The notes under the pieces are model-generated. The model did no database searches and was not told the origin of the DNA. It was given only the letters and a program-made list of their open reading frames with translations. Source: Tetrapyrgos nigripes (lineage: Eukaryota; Basidiomycota; Agaricomycetes; Agaricales; Campanellaceae). Taken from it: a DNA stretch of 64,000 nucleotides. The first letter of the stretch is position 1. Every line of letters starts with the position of its first letter. Below, one piece after another: positions 22,699-33,441 of the stretch. A program made the translations under genes and the position numbers. Where the stretch lies: positions 1-64,000 of the forward strand of contig JAACJM010000226.1 in NCBI GenBank assembly GCA_013368315.1. The letters run 5' to 3'.

Positions 22699-24464
22699 AT
22701 GAATTCTATGACCAAGATATCCCTTCCTCCTCCGAGTCAAGTGCTCGTCAGGCTTACTATGTTCCTCTCCCTGGCTTCCGTAGTATTGTTAGCTCCTGTG
22801 TCAGGACGAAGTTCCACTGACATTGGAGTTGTAACTCGAGCGTCGTCGTCGACACAAAAGCCAATCTTCCTCACATACGTAGACGACTCGGATGACAAGC
22901 CTATACCATCCGTGGATCAGATCAAGGTGATTCTCGATTCTTTTGAAGAGACTTGGCGGTAGTACTAATTACATATTATGCGTGCATACATACTAGGGCT
23001 TCAATGTACTGTAAGTTTCCAACGATGCATATTGAACTCACATACTACAGCTTTCTCTAATCAACGTTCTCTTTGTCTCTTGCTTTCCATCTTACTTCCA
23101 TACTTTCAGCGCTCTCGGCTTCTACACCGGCATTCAGGGACCTATGGACTCAGCCGCTTGGTGGGAAAGCCAAGGAGATTCCAAACAAAAGGCATTGAAG
23201 AAGGCGTATACCGACGCAGGCATTAAATTAATCGTATCGATTTTTGGTGGCAGCGAAGAGGAGATGCACATTACATCGAAAGTGAATGAAACTGCTGCGG
23301 CTGGTTTGGCGAAAAGAGTTGGGGATTGGGTAATTAAGAATAATTTGGATGGGGTTGATGTGGACTTTGAGGTATGTACGACTGCGAGTTGTCCGTGAGG
23401 AGCGTTGATCATGACACGTCGGTGTCTCCCGAGTCTCTATATTTGTATGTGCATGGTGTTGACGTTAATTTTCCTTTCCTAGGATTTCGATGCAATGAAA
23501 GATGGCACAGGTGTCCCGTGGCTCGTCACCTTCCAAAAGGCATTAAGGAGTGCTCTGCCCAGTTCAAGCTATGTGATATCGCATACTCGTGAGTTGTCGA
23601 TCTTATCTCAACGCCTCCGGAGAAAACTCATCAAGCGTTTGTTCTTTTTGTACAGCCGGTGCATGGTTGTATGTCCTTCCTTCGATCATCGCTTTCTGGA
23701 TTTTCCTCTTCCTATCTCAGCCTTTGACTGATCCTTCTCATTCTGCATACTTTTATGCGTATATAGGTTTGCTAATGGCAAAGGACAATACGTAGACGTT
23801 CATAAGCAAGTTGGGGATACTATTGATTGGGTGAGTGTTTTGTGAAAATGTACTTCTACAGGCCCAGAAGGACTGATTGGCGTCGGGTCCTTAATAATGC
23901 AGTATAATGTGCAGGTAAGATCTTGAGCTCGTACGCGCTTGACAAGTCGTTCATTGCGTACTCACTGAATGGTCTACTCTCTTCCCAACCTAGTTCTACA
24001 ATGGTACGTCTGTCAAAATATACTAATGCCCACGACGTACTCACATTCTTGCATGTTACACAGCCGGCCCACAGGAATACACCACCTGCGACTCCCTCCT
24101 CAAAGAATCATCCTCTCAATTCCCCCAAACCGCATTATTCGAAATCATGAAATCGGGTATACCTCAAGAAAAAATAGTTCTAGGTAAACCAGCCACGAAG
24201 CAAAACGCTGGACAGGGGAATATGGATGCTAGTGCTTTGGCGAAGTGTTTGGCGACGGCGAAAGGGTCCGGGTGGAGTGGGGGGGTTATGGGCTGGGAGG
24301 TGAGTGTGATTTACTCGGATTCGGATTTGAGTGTTTATTGACTAGTAATGCTTACTATGCTTCACTTCATTTTTTGCATATGATTTATGCTGCAGTATCC
24401 AGAAGCAAATTCGGCGTGGATCACGACAGTTCGATCCGAGTCATGGCCCGTTGAAGAGGTCTAG
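22699..24464 (+). CDS. Secreted GH18 chitinase-type glycoside hydrolase
   Basis: Ten exons join in phase throughout to give 337 residues: 22699-22926, 22997-23010, 23110-23371, 23483-23588, 23656-23668, 23767-23830, 23903-23914, 23994-24003, 24064-24299 and 24396-24464. The N-terminus has a hydrophobic signal segment (MFLSLASVVLLAPVSG); initiation at the inner ATG 22,759 would give a cleaner signal peptide. GFNVLALGFYTG, LIVSIFGG and the catalytic DGVDVDFE (residues 161-168, with E168 the acid) define GH18, and DWYNVQFYN and GGVMGWEYPEAN are further conserved strands. The expected activity is hydrolysis of chitin or chitooligosaccharides at the cell wall or outside the cell. Four exons are only 10-14 nt long, so this genome routinely splices very small exons. 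I judge the gene intact. Confidence 0.92.
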
Positions 24465-24731
24465 GCTACAGAGATATTCCACTGGGGCGACGTTAACGTT
24501 TTTCAAGATCATCTTATATTACGAGAGTATATCTACGATTCAGACCAGTAGCTATCATATCCATTCCGACTCGGACTGTTCGGTGCTCACTGACTTCTGA
24601 GTGGCACACAGGAACCCTGTGGCTATGCTGAGATCGTCTCCCGGTCTTTGAATTTTGTATCGCCCTCCTCCTTCCGGGCCTTTGCTCATACTAATACTGG
24701 GGAAAGGTGCCACTGCTTCGCATGGCAAATT

Positions 24732-25468
24732 ACGAGGCCCATTGTATAAGTAAGTAATACTGTAAAATTGACTAAAAAAATTAGATAGAGCTTAATATCT
24801 TCTGTAATGACACCTTGAACGTTGGGTGGAGGAGCCTATAGTGGTTCAGAGAGCAGCAGTTGGACTTGCGACGGCTGCTGAGGGAAGGTAAATATGCCTG
24901 AAGCTCGTCCTGGTTGGTGGGCGGCAAGGCAGAAATGAGCTATGACGTATCGAGCGTCAGTTCGGGTACTTCGGAGCGCTGTGGTGCAAGGGGGTCCAAA
25001 AAGAATTAAATTATACCGGGGGTTGGAAAAAAAATTTGCGCCCCCATCAAGGGAACCTACCTACCTTACCTTCCTTATATAGTAGGTTACCTGCTTAATA
25101 TAGCAATAGCATGTGACTTATGATTACATAAATTATTTGAACTGCTGTGCTAGTCAGAAGCTTTGCGGAACCTTCAACGAAAAATTGACTGCAACGTGGT
25201 CAAAGCAGTATTATCAGACCTTAGATGCATTGTGAACAACATGTATTACTGCCAACATTGAGTGAAAAATTGTTCTAAGGCGCATTTTCGGGGGGGTCAA
25301 AAAAAAAATTTTCGCCTCCTCCAGAGGAACCTACCTACCAACCCCCGGTACGGGATTTCCCGGTCCGGACCCCCTTGCTGTGGTGGCGTGTAAAAGTTAG
25401 AACCCGTGAGAACCTTTGCTACTCAATTGAGGGGTCGACATAAGTTAACTCGGCCTAAAGGGCCTCGT
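24732..25468. repeat. ACGAGGCCC-bounded repeat, inverted copy carrying a nested MITE
   Basis: This is the reverse complement of the 338-bp element at 21,239-21,576, interrupted at CTGTGGTG by the 391-bp element described next. The flank TTTGCCATGCGAAGCAGTGG (in complement) is shared as well. Its paralogue supplies the uninterrupted target site. Confidence 0.85.
24987..25377. mobile_element. hAT-type MITE, CAAGGGGGTCC family, 391 bp
   Basis: The ends are CAAGGGGGTCC and GGACCCCCTTG. A perfect 8-bp target duplication CTGTGGTG flanks it (24,979-24,986 and 25,378-25,385). The empty site is seen in the paralogous repeat at 21,322-21,329 (CACCACAG on the plus strand). Near each end lies an ACCTACCTACC motif and a homopolymer A tract. 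There is no coding capacity. A second member is at 30,175-30,573. Confidence 0.92.
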
Positions 25469-25699
25469 AACCATTTTCCACAGTGTTCTAACTTCTAGGT
25501 AGTGGACAAAACCCAAGTTGGCGCCGCATCATCAATTTCTGAGCAATGCCGGGGGCCTCAGTGGCAACTCAGTGGAGGAGTTACTCTTTGAGATTATTTG
25601 TTGGTTTTCTAAGTAGCTTATGATACAGTATGTCCATTATGGTCATGATAAACTACACGCAATTTCGTCGAGACGTCGTACACTGACAGTAAATAGTCC

Positions 25700-27218
25700 T
25701 CAAGCCTGGCTCGAATCAGTGGGGGCTTCGTGTGCAGGTGGCTTGCTCCCAGCATGGATACTGCCTTCTCTCGCTCGCTGGAAGTTGGACAAAATCGTTG
25801 GGAGTAGCAGTTTCTAAATATGTCACGGCAAAAAGTGCGGATTGAGTATCGAAGCAACTGGTGATAAACTATACCCTACTCACCCTCACGACTTTACCAA
25901 TTTCGTCCTTGAATGGGATTTGCTCAACTGGTACGTCTGGCATCATGAAAGGCCAGGTGGTGCCCCACTCGAAGATGAGCAAGAGTACGCCAAAGTATTG
26001 TCGGCTAGAAGACAGAAGTTAAATATCATTAATCGCAAAATCGATCACCGTAAACTCACCCTTTCTTAAATTTCTCCTGCCAGGTTGCGTCATCAGAAGC
26101 GCTGTGCAGGAAATTATGTTTAACGCCCTAGCCTCGGCCGAGAATAGTCAGAATACTCACGAGAAGAACTGTAAGAAAGAGATCTGTAAGCCAAGTCCAC
26201 TATGACATCAAGACCAAAATGTTTACGAACCTGGTCAATATCAACATCCTGGATCCAGTCTAAACGGTCATATTGACCCCAGTTCTTGCCCCATCGAGTT
26301 CGTTCCATGTTGCTAACGTTGATAGGCAGAGTAGTGTCTGTAGGGACCCAAGCATCCCCAGTTGGGTAGCTGAAGATCGCATGGAGAGCATAGGCTGCGT
26401 ATTTGGAATTCTTCTCGTCCAATCCCAAAACGATAAGACCTTTTGTAGTATCAGCTACGTTGACGACACCGTTTCCATCTGTGTCGAAAAAGGTAGGTGT
26501 CTGAGATGAAAACCGATAAAGAACAGCGTCAGTAATGAAGTCATCGACGATACTCCAAGATAGTGATACGCACCTTCCCGCTCGTATTCAATGCTTTCAT
26601 AGCCATCCCACCAACTTCCTTCACAGCAGCAACCGACAATCCATTAATAGCCTCCACGCCCTCACCCAACTTAGAGAAAGCCTCTATCGATTTCAACCCA
26701 CTCGCAACAGGCTCAAACACCTTCCCACTCGTCTCCGCAGCAGTATTGACTATCCCACCAACGGCAGTCCCAGCCAGATCCGCAGTTCCACCAACGACAT
26801 TCGTACCCATGTCTAAACCAGACTTGGCTACCGTCTGGCTGATAGAAGCACCAGCTCGAGCAGCGTCAGATGCGAGCTGAGCTCCACCTTTGGCGAGGTC
26901 TGTAGTAAAGTTGACACCGGAATGGACACCGGTCTGAGCGTAATTAGAGGTAGAGGTGAAACCAGTCTGGACGGTGTTGCCGACTGATTTTCCAGCATTG
27001 GTGAGGCCTGACATGAAACCACCTCCTGATTGAGAGGAAGAGGACTCTTGACTCGAGCTCTGCGACTGTGGTGGTTGGACTTGCCCTTGAGAGGAACGAG
27101 ACTCGGTATCTAGGGTTTTCTTCTTCTCTGCTTGTTCTCCCTTGGACGCATCCTGTGGGCTGACGGTGTTCTTGGCCGTGTTGGCTACACCACCTAGCGA
27201 GTTCGTAACGAAAGACAT
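25700..27218 (-). CDS. Caleosin-domain protein with amphipathic-repeat N-terminus
   Basis: Six exons (27218-26574, 26500-26231, 26168-26161, 26101-26060, 26004-25884, 25813-25700) join in phase to 399 residues. Residues 1-215 are Ser/Gln-rich, then Ala/Gly/Thr/Val-rich with repeated helical segments (GKSVGNTVQTG, DLAKGGAQLASDAARAG, ADLAGTAVGGIVNTAA). They resemble LEA- or perilipin-type 11-residue amphipathic repeats. Residues 216-305 are caleosin-like: one EF-hand loop (D221-T-D-G-N-G-V-V-N-V-A-D232), then ALHAIFSYPTGDAWVPTDTTLPINV and WGQYDRLD. Caleosins are lipid-droplet or ER calcium-binding haem peroxygenases. Exon 3 has only 8 nt. I infer that the N-terminal repeats help bind lipid droplets; haem ligands are not evident to me. 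Confidence 0.8.
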
Positions 27219-28268
27219 TATGGAAAGAGTGTGAGGACGGAGACAATGACATACCGGGTTATATACTCGTATGTTGGAGCGGTAAGGTCATGCTCGTCAC
27301 TGAGCATGCAATGACGTTGAAGGCGCAAGGCACTGGGTCCATCATCAACCACGCGAGATAGGTCGTGTCACCCGATCGGACCGATCCCGGATCTGTTTCT
27401 TCTTGAGCTGGAGTAGGAGGCTCGAGGCCTGCTGGCGAGCAGAGTCAATTTGGTTTGAAATGATTTGTATATAGCTATGGACGTCCAAGAATATCTTCAG
27501 GTTCAGCGGAAGACTCATCAGTGCCGTTGTGCCGACGAGATTTCAAATTCAGGCACTGCCTGGTGGCCTTGTGCAGGTTTTGACTTTCCGCCCTCAACAC
27601 GTGATGTCCCAATGGGGCTTCAGTCGGCCGTCCGAAAGCCTTCCGTTTTGTTTATTTGCTTGTTCATTGACTGTTCTTTCACCACCACCACCGCTTGCAA
27701 ACGCCCTCCCTTCCCCTGATTCCAGGCCTGCTCAGTTCTCTCTCTATGCCTTGCAATATCTATTACCCTCATCTCTCTTTTTTGCTGTCAGTTTGCTTCT
27801 CTAATGTGCCATCAGTAGTCTGTTTTCACTAACTTGTTCATCTTTCTGGGCTATGATGTGGTTCTTCCAAGGTCCAAGGCCCTTTTTGGCCTAATGAGTT
27901 GCATAGAGTAGGATAGTGTAGTTTAGTGTCATTTGGACATGTTCAACATGTCTTTTTGAGGTCTTTGTACTGGGTTTACAGTGTATACTCCCTTAGCATG
28001 CTCAAATGTATAGTTTTGATGCTATTCCATGGTATTTAAGAGCTCGTATATCAGGCTGACTTTGCCTCACCATGGATCTGAGGCCTCTGTAGTCAAATGA
28101 TGGTCACAGCTTCAACCAGAGGCCAAAAACATACTTGTAACTTATGAACAAAAGCGCCTCCAGAGTAAGAACAATGGAACTCGCTTGGCCCATGAAGTTT
28201 GCCTTTTTGGGCTGTGGGAACATCACGTGTTGAGGGCGAAAAGTGCCCAAGTTAGGACAGCCCTCATC
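27219..28268. other. Intergenic; one end of a 40-bp direct repeat
   Basis: A stretch starting CCATCATCAACCACGCGAGA at 27,339 recurs at 29,701 with a few changes (about 40 bp). The 2.36 kb between them is filled with foldback elements. No gene was recognised; the plus-strand frames at 27,465-27,804 have no family resemblance. Confidence 0.45.
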
Positions 28269-28516
28269 ACTGCGGGCGGCCATTGATATTTGTAGGCATT
28301 TTTGTTCGGACTTAAATTATGAAAATTTTGCATGATTTCTAGGCTGATAAAAGTCAAAGCATTTGTCGCTGAAATGCCAGCTTGAAATGGAAAGCCGGCA
28401 TTTCAGCGGCAAAAACTGGTAAATACTTTGACCCTTATCAGCCTAGCAATTGTGCGAAAAATTCGTAATTTAAGTCCCAACAAAAATGCCTGCAAATATC
28501 AATGGCCGCCCGCAGT
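28269..28516. mobile_element. Foldback element (about 110-bp arms)
   Basis: The left arm starts ACTGCGGGCGGCCATTGATA (28,269). The right arm ends with the complement at 28,516. The arms match for roughly 110 bases around a short centre near 28,388. Flanking CAGCCCTCAT and CTGGTCGC(C/T)GTGAACCAG pieces recur at 29,665-29,700 in inverted form, so this palindrome is part of a larger inverted structure. Confidence 0.7.
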
Positions 28517-28778
28517 GCATGCCGCTGGTCGCTGTGAACCAGAGATACGGCGCTCTCATCTGTCACCATTCCACTTCGCTCGACGCTCGTTTATGGGGTC
28601 CAAGAAGAGTTCTGAGGCGAATTACGTGCAATATGTACAGGAATATTGCTGTGCCATTGTGAATGCAGAATGAGGGCGAGTCGAGAGCAAAGGAAGGACA
28701 ATACATGTCGAGATGGTGGTCAGAAGTTGAAAATTTCAGAGTGATGTCATGCAGGCCGTATCTCTGGTTCAGGCTTCA

Positions 28779-28985
28779 CCTTGGGCGGCGTTGCATATTT
28801 CCAAAGATCTCTGTGGAAACTTAAATTTCGGATTTTTCAGTGCCATTTTTGCTCACCCGGATCTACTCCATATGGGACCGATTTGAGGCCGAACAGCCAT
28901 ATGGAGTAGCTCTGGCGCCGAGCATAAATTCGTCATTTATGTTTGCCCAAAAGATCTTTCCAAATATGCATTGCCGCCCAAGGTG
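28779..28985. mobile_element. Foldback MITE, CACCTTGGGCGGC family, 207 bp
   Basis: The ends CACCTTGGGCGGC and GCCGCCCAAGGTG extend inward as near-complementary arms through AGATCT(T) and TCCATATGG. The element is flanked by the 3-bp duplication CTT (28,776-28,778 and 28,986-28,988). A diverged, inverted relative is at 34,199-34,408. There is no coding capacity; the open frame at 28,840-29,259 crosses this hairpin and is not a gene. Confidence 0.75.
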
Positions 28986-29698
28986 CTTATGGTCCAATGT
29001 ATTGGGTTCCCACGGTGGCAGTCAACTGGCAGTCAACGCGTTGACTGCCATGCACATTCCCACGCCATTGTTGACTGCCATGGGCTCAGTACCTACAGTC
29101 CCCGCTTTCGTTGTCTATAAATACTTAAATAAAGATAATACAGGTTCTATGAGACTGACCAATATTTGTTTGAGCTGGAGACAGCGTTTCCAATTGAAAA
29201 AACAAAGAAATAATCATTTGTGTAAAAAGGCCGCAGATCCTGAAAACTCCATACTGTAAGTCATAGATAACTAACTTCTGAGGGTCTGGCCATGCTAGAT
29301 TTGTGAGAGAGTGAAATTATGAGGCCAGGATGCAACTAGGATGGGGAAATGGATGACTAATCTGGGCTCGAGCTTCAGCACTTCAGCATTGAAAGAATTT
29401 AGTCCCAAAGGCCCACTGTTTATGGGAAAAATGTATTCTGTATTTCACCACTAGATTGTATACTCACAAGAGAATATTACTCACAAAGATCTACAAAATT
29501 TCAAAGAGACTACTTGACTATTATGATGCCCTGTGAATAGGGGCTATTGTATTTACTCATGCCGCACAGCGCACAAAGATTTCCTGAGCTCTCTCTTTTT
29601 CTTTTTTTTTTTCTTTCTCTGCGGCAAATTTTTGGGCCGAAGTACCCAAGACATTGGACCATAAACCCTGGTTCACGGCGACCAGCGGCATGAGGGCT

Positions 29699-29742
29699 GT
29701 CCATCATCAAACCACGCGAGATAGGTGGTGTCGCCCGATCTC
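29699..29742. repeat. Second copy of the 40-bp direct repeat
   Basis: This copy matches 27,339-27,377 (ACCACGCGAGATAGG, then CCCGATC). Just upstream, 29,665-29,698 carries CTGGTTCACGGCGACCAGCG, the complement of bases near 28,524-28,545. Confidence 0.6.
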
Positions 29743-30174
29743 GAATCTAGTTCCTCTTCCAACCGCTACAACGTTGGGATCTTATCACTCATACTATTTA
29801 TGAACTAGAAGTGAACTGTGACCTAGCAGTGAACTACGGGCAGTATTCCCTTTGTATCTCTTCCAAATAATTGTCGACAGCCTTCATATTTTCCAAAAAG
29901 ATAGTATTATGCATCATCTAGACTACTGTCCACTCAGAATTGTGTTCCGGGACAATGAAAAAATGGCACACCAATTCCACGTTGAAAAACGGTGCATCCG
30001 GAGGGCGTGAGACTTGAAGTTCACTATTGTTTAAATTTAGGATGTGTAGTCTACAGTTGACCTAGAATTTTACGCAACATATACAGGAGGTCATCATAAA
30101 GGGTATGAGTAGCATAAATCAGGGATAAAGGGTTGTTCTAGCTACTTACCAAGTGGGAGTTGAGGAGGAGTAGG

Positions 30175-30573
30175 CAAGGGGGCTCCACATGATAGCATTT
30201 CCATATAGGGGTGGTTAGGTAGTCCAGCTGCCAGGCCGTTAAAATTTTTTTGGAACCCCCTAGAATAGAGGGTCTGGAAGGGGTTCTGACTGGGTTATAA
30301 GGTAATCCTAGGTATGAATCACCATTTTTTCTCTAACAAACAATATTTTGAACTATTGTTAACCATAAATGCAATCACTTTTGAGAGAGTCTTACGAAGC
30401 TGCAGTAGACCTGGAGACATTTATGGAGCACTCCGGAGATAAAACTCGGATCTCGCCGGCTTATCATTACCATATTTGGTATATAAGCTTATGTAACAGT
30501 TAGTTAGTCCAGCGTCCGAGGCCTTAAAATTTTTTCCGACCCTATGACCCTACAAAATCCTGGACCCCCCTTG
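30175..30573. mobile_element. hAT-type MITE, CAAGGGGG family, 399 bp
   Basis: The left end is CAAGGGGGCTCCA, and the right end in complement is CAAGGGGGGTCCA. A perfect 8-bp target duplication GGAGTAGG flanks it (30,167-30,174 and 30,574-30,581). Size, ends and duplication length match the element at 24,987, so both belong to one non-autonomous family mobilised by a hAT transposase encoded elsewhere. Confidence 0.88.
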
Positions 30574-30581
30574 GGAGTAGG

Positions 30582-31745
30582 TGTAGCCGTTCAGAAAGTT
30601 TTCGAACTCCGACGCCGCGTCAAGATTTTGGGTGCCTGGCTAACCCTACGCGGCTTTTGGTCACATTCTTAGCGGCGCAACTTGTGCGCCAGTCCCCGAC
30701 TCCATTGTAAGCCCAGTTGAACTCAGCAGCAGTTCATCAAGTTGAGGTTCGAAAATCAAGTCATTCAGTCACGGTGTTAAACTGGGTCAGACGTATATGC
30801 AAGTTCCCTGGACCCTGACAGTACTAGTACTCACTACTAGCAGTGTAGCTCCAAAAACATTTCCACTCATGCACCATAACGCAGCCCACGCAGTTGACCA
30901 ATTAACACTCCGCAGTATAGGACCATTACTCTCCATGTCTTCAAACTCAGGCCACCAATCTCATTCCTCCAAAAACTGCGGTCGATACAAATCAATGGGA
31001 TCAAAAATTAGGATTTGTGATGATTGTTGGTTACATCTGGAGTTGGAATGAATTGATCAGTTCTGACAGCACCCAGACTGAACCATTGAATATAAAACCT
31101 TTTCACCAAACAGACGACAAAAGCCCTCACCGAAAGCGCGGTCCATTACTTGACACTTTGCTTCATATTCGTGAGCAAACAAGAAAGCTGTAGACGAAAT
31201 TCTCTGAATAAAGTAGCTTTTTGGCAATAACATCGGCTTTGAAACGAGCTCTCAATATTTTAGATTGCTTGTTCGGAGCTGTATGGTCTACTACACGCTG
31301 GTGGAGATGCAATAGGTCGATAGCAGACAAAAGTTGCAAGAGCTCTGACAACGTTGAGCAAGGAATAATGGGCACGCGCTGGCAGCAAGACCGAGGCATT
31401 GCGAGAGAGTCATGGTGGTAAAGCATAGAAGGCAATGGAATGCTGAAAACAATGACCTCATGCGGGAATCGCCGTTTAAAATTTCAGAACCCGAATTTGT
31501 TGATCGATCGGTGGGACACGTCCCTCCTCCTGTCCCTTCGGTCCGGAGTCGGGGACTCTGTCACGCAATTCAGTTCCCCACTAAATCGAAGGGTCTCTTC
31601 GGGACCTTCTGGCATCCTACTTATCCTCCCCAGAAAAACCTGAAACTGGGTAGACTGAAGATTTAGGTTATCAAGAGTGCATCAACAATTTTGTACAGCC
31701 GTCGACAATTAAATGCGAAAGTTTTTCTCACTTCTAGGTGATAAA
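30582..31745. other. Nothing recognised
   Basis: No gene or clear repeat was recognised. Short frames at 30,797-31,051 and 31,163-31,666 lack splice signals or resemblance. Confidence 0.35.
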
Positions 31746-32016
31746 TAGAGCTGATTAGCAGCGCCCTTTTTTTATCTCCGAAACGTAACCGAAAAGCGAG
31801 TTGCTTACTAAGTGCTTACTAAGACAAATTGCCGGATTTTTGATATGCCTCCATGCTTCATGAATCCCTCATACTTTAGTCTCAAAACTTCCAACATATC
31901 CCCTAGATATGTTCAGAATACATTGTGAGCACTAACAATGAGAAGTGTGCAGGAGGGATAGCAGAGTGCAAGCCTTCGACCCAGATGACGAGATTTAGAC
32001 AGTGTTTGCCATAAGG

Positions 32017-33441
32017 CCCAGTGAAAACAACACAGAGAAGAGCTGACTGAAAACCGACCAAAATCGACTGTGTCCGGCCCCAGCTGAAATGGTGGGCCTT
32101 GTCGGCTCCAGTCGGCAGTAGTTGTAGGGACTTGTAGAATTTTACATGCAGCATGACAGATTCCGACTGGATCCGGCTTGACCTGACTGGTTTGCACTGG
32201 TTACAGCACTCAGATAAACACCTGTAGTGTCAGAGAGCATTGGACCTAATCAGATTTCAGTGGGCATTTCATCTCGGACAGGATCAGAAATATATATAAT
32301 TATCAGCTTCTACTACATTACATGATATCTGACTATATCCAACTACAACTGCATAATACAAAGTCCAGATCCTAACAAGAAAACCAAAGGTGAGCCAAGT
32401 TTACTAAGTCCACAGTGGTGCAAAACACGAAGTGGAAGAGGGATAGAGACAGCAAAACTGAAAAGCAAAGAATAAGAATGGCAACGAAAATAAATAAGAA
32501 GAGTACATACTACCCATTGTTCTTGCACTTATCGGCCGGTTTTCGACACACCTAGAATCTAAATTAGTATTGAGTTAGGAACTAGAGTAAAAGTCGAGAT
32601 GAACCGCTTTAACTTCGAAGGTCTGTTGAGATCGAAGCTTAAAAAGTGAGACAGAAATCAAGGTAGAGACAAAAAGCGGGTCAGCGTTACTCAATCCCAA
32701 ATGAAAGAAAACATGTATGCACCTGTAGTAACCTACAATTCAGGCTAGGCTGTTACTTCAGTACCTTGGAGCATCCCATCCACCCTGCCCGCATACAGCT
32801 TCGCCTAGCAAAGAGTCCTACCACATATTCCAGGTAACTATCTTCTAGAAGAATGGTTGTTGGCTTTTTGATGTGTTTGATGCATTCTGGTAGGTTGTTA
32901 TAGTGTTTGGTGGCATCTAGTAGTGTCAGTGGGCAAGGGAGATATAGCCTCACACATTAGCCCGCCATAGAAGAAAAGTTGAAATGACAATGCCTTGGAG
33001 AAGAGAGCAGGGAGGTAGTATGGATAGTGGGAGAGAGCAGGAGGGAGGGAAAGAGGACCCAGGGAGATGTGGTGGAAGGGATGAAAGGACACGTCATCCA
33101 CATTGCACAAAGTGGAGCTTGAATTTTATGGATTTTGAAAGCGCTGGTTTAGAGCCGGACAAGAACAATGAGTTTGGACTTAAAAAAAAAAAAAAGAGGA
33201 AATGGTGTGATGACAGGGAATTCGAGGACAATAGATAGAATACAAAGAGGAAACCACTCTCTGTACGAGAGGATTTGATGGCAGAACTACTCAGATATGC
33301 TTGGCATCAATCTGACCAAGTCCGAGGATTTCTGAAAAGTCCTTGCTGTATCAGATTTTATCTGTAAAACTCAGTACAACTTGTATCTACTCGGAAATTT
33401 TGACATCCAGTCGGATCTTGTCTGTGTCATTTTTCACTGGG
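32017..33441. mobile_element. Non-autonomous DNA transposon, CCCAGTGAAAA ends, 1.4 kb
   Basis: The left end is CCCAGTGAAAACAACACAGA and the right end in complement is CCCAGTGAAAAATGACACAG, with similarity extending for about 32 bp. The same 7 bases CATAAGG flank both ends (32,010-32,016 and 33,442-33,448). An 8-bp duplication with one change is also possible, which would suggest hAT. Only short open frames lie inside. Confidence 0.6.

Noticed and set aside
26535..26880. Plus-strand frames opposite the caleosin gene's first exon
   Set aside because: The minus frame starts with ATG, has clean introns and encodes recognisable repeats joined to a caleosin domain. The plus frames are its complement.
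28840..29259. 139-codon plus-strand frame
   Set aside because: Its first third lies within a foldback MITE hairpin and its remainder in repeat sequence. No splice sites or family match.
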